64,000 bases of DNA from Bacteroides sp. 519 (GTDB lineage Bacteria; Bacteroidota; Bacteroidia; Bacteroidales; Bacteroidaceae): positions 26,421 through 90,420 of the forward strand of contig NZ_QVMJ01000014.1 of assembly GCF_010500955.1 (NCBI RefSeq), read 5' to 3'. Below the pieces are notes generated by a model. It worked only from the letters and a program-made list of their open reading frames with translations. It was not told where the DNA came from and searched no databases. How positions within the stretch are numbered: the stretch's first letter is position 1; each line of letters begins with the position of its first letter. A program made the translations under genes and the position numbers. Positions 57,951-64,000 of this stretch are shown here, piece by piece.

Positions 57951-58172
57951 GAGGCCAACGGCCTCTATAGTTTCTTGCTATGCATGAGGCCAACGGCCTC
58001 TATTCAATAGCGTAGGGCAAAGCCCTACGTAATAATCGGGCGTGCAACCGACCCCAAACGGGGTCAACGCAATCAACCAGGATATTTGAGTAGACTCCGT
58101 TGGAGTCACGTTATTATCAATCTCGTTACGTAGGGCTTTGCCCTACGCTGCTGTATTGAGGCCGTTGGCCTC
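57951..58172. repeat. Nested hairpin array between phoH and purC
   Basis: No gene. Perfect small hairpins follow in mirror order: GAGGCCAACGGCCTC (57951 and 57986), CGTAGGGCAAAGCCCTACG (58011), GACCCCAAACGGGGTC (58050), GACTCCGTTGGAGTC (58093), CGTAGGGCTTTGCCCTACG (58129) and GAGGCCGTTGGCCTC (58158). Outer and inner members are also complementary to each other, so the whole can fold as one large cruciform. Confidence 0.8.
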
Positions 58173-58180
58173 TACTTTTT

Positions 58181-58249
58181 AAAAACGCGGATTAGCGCAG
58201 ATTTGAAATCTGATTAAATAATCTGCGTTAATCTGCGTTAATCTGCGTT
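58181..58249. repeat. Word repeat at the phoH 3' end
   Basis: AACGCGGATTAGCGCAGATT is answered by three AATCTGCGTT words. The last words are translated as the C-terminus of PhoH (ETQINAD). Confidence 0.7.
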
Positions 58250-59223
58250 TCAACAGAAGCCTTTCTCTTTTCTCGTTCCGCCTTCACCTCCTTATCAAAC
58301 TTCTCATACGCATCCACTATTCTTTCCACTAACTTGTGGCGAACAATGTCTTTCTTACTCAGTTCAACAAATGCAATGCCTTTCACCTGCTTTAAAATCT
58401 TCATGGATTGTACCAACCCCGAAGTTTGCGATGGTGGAAGGTCTATCTGTGTAATATCACCAGTAACAATCATTTTGGTGTTCATCCCCATACGGGTAAG
58501 GAACATCTTGATTTGTTGTGCGGTTGTATTCTGGGCCTCGTCCAATATTACTACAGCATCGTTCAAAGTGCGTCCACGCATAAAAGCCAATGGAGCAATT
58601 TGTATAACATTCAACTCCATGTATTCTTTCAACTTGGCCGCAGGAATCATATCCTGCAATGCATCATACAAGGGTTGCAGATACGGATCAATCTTTTCTT
58701 TCATATCACCGGGCAGAAAACCAAGTTTCTCGCCGGCCTCTACAGCAGGTCTGCTAAGAATAATTTTTTTAATCTCTTTATTCTTAAGGGCTCGTACGGC
58801 CAATGCAATAGCTGTATATGTTTTGCCCGATCCTGCAGGACCAACGGCGAATATCATATCATTCTTATTATACCCCTCGACCAGTTTTTTCTGGTTTTCG
58901 CTTCGGGGGATAATAGGCTTTCCTGTTACACTAAATACAATTACATCACCGGCCTTCTCGGCTTGGGGAGCATTACCTTTAACAATGTCAATGATAACAT
59001 CTTCTTTAAGCGAATTATATTCTGCGCAATATTTTTCCAGCTTCACAATAATTTCTTCAAAAGCCGCCATCTCTTCCTCGTCACCGAGTACTTTAATCAC
59101 ATTGCCTCTGGCTACTAATCGTAATTTAGGATAAAGTGCTTTCAATAGTTGTAGGTTAGCGTTGTTTACCCCATAAAAAATAACCGGGTCAATGTCTTCT
59201 AATACAATAATTTTCTCAATCAT
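58228..59223 (-). CDS. PhoH family protein
   Basis: A 331-residue cytosolic ATPase. A KH-like N-terminus (about 1-85) is followed by MIFAVGPAGSGKTYTAIALA (Walker A), KIILSRPAVEAGEKLGFLPG, FMRGRTLNDAVVILDEAQNT (Walker B) and IVTGDITQIDLP. Members act with YbeY in rRNA and RNA processing or as helicase-like RNases. The final residues ETQINAD are encoded by the repeat at 58181-58249 and are probably not ancestral. Confidence 0.92.
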   Translation of the reverse strand: MIEKIIVLEDIDPVIFYGVNNANLQLLKALYPKLRLVARGNVIKVLGDEEEMAAFEEIIVKLEKYCAEYNSLKEDVIIDIVKGNAPQAEKAGDVIVFSVTGKPIIPRSENQKKLVEGYNKNDMIFAVGPAGSGKTYTAIALAVRALKNKEIKKIILSRPAVEAGEKLGFLPGDMKEKIDPYLQPLYDALQDMIPAAKLKEYMELNVIQIAPLAFMRGRTLNDAVVILDEAQNTTAQQIKMFLTRMGMNTKMIVTGDITQIDLPPSQTSGLVQSMKILKQVKGIAFVELSKKDIVRHKLVERIVDAYEKFDKEVKAEREKRKASVETQINAD

Positions 59224-59268
59224 CTATAACATTTAAAAATTCTTATTTGTTTTTGCGCGAAATTCACG

Positions 59269-59276
59269 CAAAGTTA
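59269..59276 (-). promoter_or_regulatory. -7 box of phoH
   Basis: On the - strand the sequence reads TAACTTTG, matching TAnnTTTG, 46 bases before the start codon. No TTTG is found at the -33 distance. Confidence 0.45.
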
Positions 59277-59440
59277 ACGAAAGGTTTGGTTTCTATTTAT
59301 AATTCTCTTCAGAAAATCCCTTCTGATCTAAAAATAGTCTTTATTTTGTAATATTAACTACTCCCCTACCTGCCTTGCCTGCCTTGTCTTTTAACTAGAA
59401 TGCCTTTTTGCTCTATCTGTATATTCTTTTATGATGCTCT

Positions 59441-59550
59441 GCGGAAAAGTCTGTAGTTCTTTGCGGAAAAGTCTGTAGTTCTCTGTGGAAAAGTATGTAG
59501 CTTTCTGTGGAAAGTTCCGTTGTTTTCCACAGAAAACTCTGTAGTTTTAC
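59441..59550. repeat. Five-unit tandem array with exact 22-bp period
   Basis: Units start at 59441, 59463, 59485, 59507 and 59529. The first two are GCGGAAAAGTCTGTAGTTCT plus two bases; the others drift (GTGGAAAAGTATGTAGC, GTGGAAAGTTCCGTTG, ACAGAAAACTCTGTAGTT). Period and copy number equal those of the array at 24735, though the sequence differs. The rest of 59224-59705 contains no gene. Confidence 0.85.
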
Positions 59551-59705
59551 AAACAAAAATACGGAAATGGTAGTAATATGTAATTACCAACATTCCCGTA
59601 TTATACCTGCATATCTTATGCTACACTAAAGATACAATATTTTGATGACATGTGCAACCGCATGTTAACATACGGTAACACTTACGTCTGTATCTTGCCT
59701 TTATT

Positions 59706-61622
59706 TTATTTTCCAAACTCCTCGTACATCAATAATAGATGCGCCGAACTCCATCCAAAATGAGGAGCTTTCAGTAACTCACCTGTATGTGTACCATAGT
59801 TCTCGTGAATGGGAGCATCTTCTTTTAAGCCATGTAAACGATTAAACACCTGCCCAGTAAATTTATCTGCCAACTCTTTGTGCCCATAGTTGCGCAATCC
59901 CTTAATGGCAAAATACGTTTGATCTAACCAGATAGGGCCCCGCCAATACCCTTTGGGAGTGAATTTCGGATTATCCGCAGCAACCGTAGGGAATGGAATA
60001 TAGGTGGCAAACTTAGTGGTATCTGTTAGTAAAGGCAGTGCCCTGTTCATTTGCTCTTTGCTGGCAATACCTGTCCAGAAGGGGATGTACGCCTCGCAAC
60101 CTTCTTCTTTAATAAACTCACCATCCGGTAAATGGCGGTCGAAGAAGAAACCTGTTGTACTATCGAAAAAGTATTCGGCTACATTGGCTGTATAATCAGG
60201 CTCGGCAAAAGGTTGGTTAATAAGCCCGGCAAACTTCTTCAATAGTTTGTACTCGTAAGCCAGATAGGCGTTAAGGTCAACACTTTCCTGATCAAAGCTC
60301 CAGGCATCATCTGCATTTTTAACCATTTTGGCGTTATCGAAACGGATGGCGTTATCCATTCCGCTTTCCCATGCCGCAGCCTCGGCAGTGCCATCAACCG
60401 AACCGAATTCGCAAATCCCGTTCCGGTTATGATCTCTCTTAGCATACCACCAACGGTGATAAGCCAGAAGTTGTGGATACATTTCGCGAACAAATGCCGT
60501 ATCGTTGGTATGGGTGAATATTTCATCTACCGCCCATGCTGCCAAAGGAGGCTTGCTATCGCGGGCGTTATTCTCGTCGGTGTTCGAATAAATACAATCA
60601 ATCACCATACCATCAGCCAACTGATAATCGAACATGGCACGTATCTGGTTCTTGGCTACTTCGGGAGCAAATCTGGCGTAAGCCACAGCTGTTTTCCACG
60701 AATCCCATGCCCAGAATCCCATGAAATAACCTACTGCATGACTGGGTACTACACCTTCGTGCAACAGTCCGCCTTTCTGGCTTTGCCAATTTGCAATTAA
60801 CGTGGCAACCGCTTTTACAGCTATCCGGTTATACTCCTCAGGCATATCATTGCGAAGCACACTTGTTAAATAACCCTCCCAACGTTTATTGTTGGCTTCG
60901 ATATAGTTCTGCGGATGGTTAAGTATGGATGTTGCTTTTTGCAAACCTGCTATTTTTTCTTTTTCGTTGTTAAAAAAAGATAGGGTAACATACACATTCT
61001 CTCCACTGCAAACTGCCAGGTAGTTATCGTTGGTAATGCTTACCCGGGCATCGGGCTCAAAGCCGATACATACAATCTCGCCCGAAGGGTGACGGGCAAT
61101 TACCGTGTTCTGGTTCAGTTTAAAACTTGTACCATTGGCCCAGGTATCGCCTTTCAGTTGTAACTCACGATTGATATTTGTACGAATATATAATAGTGCT
61201 GTGTTTGTGTCGATAAACTGTAGGTGTTGTTCAATGTTTCCTGATGGAGAATGTGATTTTACAAAAATCTCTCCGGGAAAGTAGTTTGTAGAATCCGGAG
61301 TAAAAGTTTCGTTGATGTTGCTGAATCCGGGTACAACGGCACTGCGAACCATCCAATGACGATGGTCGAGGCTGAAAGGACCGCAAAATCCGTTTATCCA
61401 TTTATCTTGCATGGGGATGGTAAATCCCATCCACGAGCCCTGATCGGTGAACCATCCACCGCAGCGGGTGTTTGCCTCAGGGGTGTATGCGATATTGAAT
61501 AATTTACCATATTCGTATCTTATTGAGTGGGGGCCCTTTGGGGTGTTTACACAGCTCATCATACAGATGAGGAGTGCGCAAAAACAGAGCTTGATCATTA
61601 TTTTATATAACATATTTGACAT
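59706..61622 (-). CDS. GH63-like glycosidase lipoprotein
   Basis: A 638-residue predicted lipoprotein; MIKLCFCALLICMMSC (from 61598) is a lipobox signal. The body is an (alpha/alpha)6 barrel: GYFMGFWAWDSWKTAVAYAR, VDGTAEAAAWESGMDNAIRF and GYWRGPIWLDQTYFAIKGLR, with conserved acidic residues in WDSW and WESG, recall GH63 and mannosylglycerate hydrolase-type enzymes acting on alpha-linked glucose or mannose. It starts 9 bases after the GH2 gene on the same strand, so both probably attack one glycan. Confidence 0.82.
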   Translation of the reverse strand: MSNMLYKIMIKLCFCALLICMMSCVNTPKGPHSIRYEYGKLFNIAYTPEANTRCGGWFTDQGSWMGFTIPMQDKWINGFCGPFSLDHRHWMVRSAVVPGFSNINETFTPDSTNYFPGEIFVKSHSPSGNIEQHLQFIDTNTALLYIRTNINRELQLKGDTWANGTSFKLNQNTVIARHPSGEIVCIGFEPDARVSITNDNYLAVCSGENVYVTLSFFNNEKEKIAGLQKATSILNHPQNYIEANNKRWEGYLTSVLRNDMPEEYNRIAVKAVATLIANWQSQKGGLLHEGVVPSHAVGYFMGFWAWDSWKTAVAYARFAPEVAKNQIRAMFDYQLADGMVIDCIYSNTDENNARDSKPPLAAWAVDEIFTHTNDTAFVREMYPQLLAYHRWWYAKRDHNRNGICEFGSVDGTAEAAAWESGMDNAIRFDNAKMVKNADDAWSFDQESVDLNAYLAYEYKLLKKFAGLINQPFAEPDYTANVAEYFFDSTTGFFFDRHLPDGEFIKEEGCEAYIPFWTGIASKEQMNRALPLLTDTTKFATYIPFPTVAADNPKFTPKGYWRGPIWLDQTYFAIKGLRNYGHKELADKFTGQVFNRLHGLKEDAPIHENYGTHTGELLKAPHFGWSSAHLLLMYEEFGK

Positions 61623-61631
61623 ACATGCGGA

Positions 61632-64000
<2,369 letters not shown>

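Noticed and set aside
57951..58249. Riboswitch upstream of purC
   Set aside because: A purine riboswitch was considered because of the hairpins, but no conserved core or three-way junction of that class is visible, and the stems are perfect inverted repeats.
58334..59134. Long open frames antisense to phoH (266 and 236 codons)
   Set aside because: Serine/isoleucine-rich shadow frames of a well-conserved gene on the other strand, with no recognisable motif.

Overview
The window comes from a member of the Bacteroidales (Bacteroidetes). The evidence is a capsule locus opened by upxY-upxZ, promoters of the Bacteroidetes type (TTTG, 19 bases, TAnnTTTG), HU-HIG histone-like proteins, DUF4290 next to murA/rimM, a C1 peptidase with signal peptide, and glycan-degrading GH2/GH63 enzymes. 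Genus cannot be fixed from the sequence alone. No tRNA or rRNA gene was seen.

Layout. (1) About 1-7,900, + strand: a very AT-rich island of small unrelated proteins and lipoproteins (DUF7336-like paralogues, DUF1493-like, DUF7003-like, DUF5958-like), with duplicated, frameshifted and truncated copies. It looks like an array of immunity-type genes downstream of a toxin locus lying off the left edge. (2) About 7,900-24,700: core genes: sodium:solute symporter, radical SAM protein, flavodiiron protein, nagB, a vWA protein divergent from an ECF sigma/anti-sigma-like pair, a Sua5-family protein, an AsmA-like protein, a DUF559 nuclease framed by 70-bp structured inverted repeats, a Pif1-like helicase with TPR tail, ORF6N, a HAD phosphatase and an HU-family protein. 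(3) About 24,700-45,300, + strand: a capsular polysaccharide locus. A 21-bp inverted repeat pair (one mismatch) encloses a perfect consensus promoter pointing at upxY, so this is very probably a phase-variable (invertible) promoter in the ON orientation. Behind it lie upxY, upxZ, rfbA, a full set for UDP-ManNAc3NAcA (TviB/WbpA-, WbpB-, WbpE-, WbpD-, WbpI-like), flippase, polymerase, four glycosyl/sugar transferases, acyltransferase, a FAD/Fe-S dehydrogenase, two unknown membrane genes and a second aminotransferase. (4) About 45,300-59,300: housekeeping genes (OMP, C1 peptidase, nadD, gmk, yicC, tsaB, DUF4290, murA, rimM, a zinc-ribbon protein, an alpha/beta hydrolase, aroE, ubiE/menG, purC, phoH). 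(5) About 59,700-64,000, - strand: a GH2 beta-galactosidase (cut by the window edge) followed by a GH63-like glycosidase.

The least ordinary features are non-coding. Many intergenic gaps hold long hairpins whose arms are tandem copies of short words, several sharing a 13-bp motif CCATGCGGCATCG; some run into gene ends, and one word cluster lies inside an aminotransferase gene. Two arrays of five units with an exact 22-bp period lie at 24,735 and 59,441; the first is a row of palindromic 11-bp sites. A further hypothesis is that the FAD/Fe-S dehydrogenase next to the WbpB homologue reoxidises the 2-hydroxyglutarate made when WbpB recycles its NAD.
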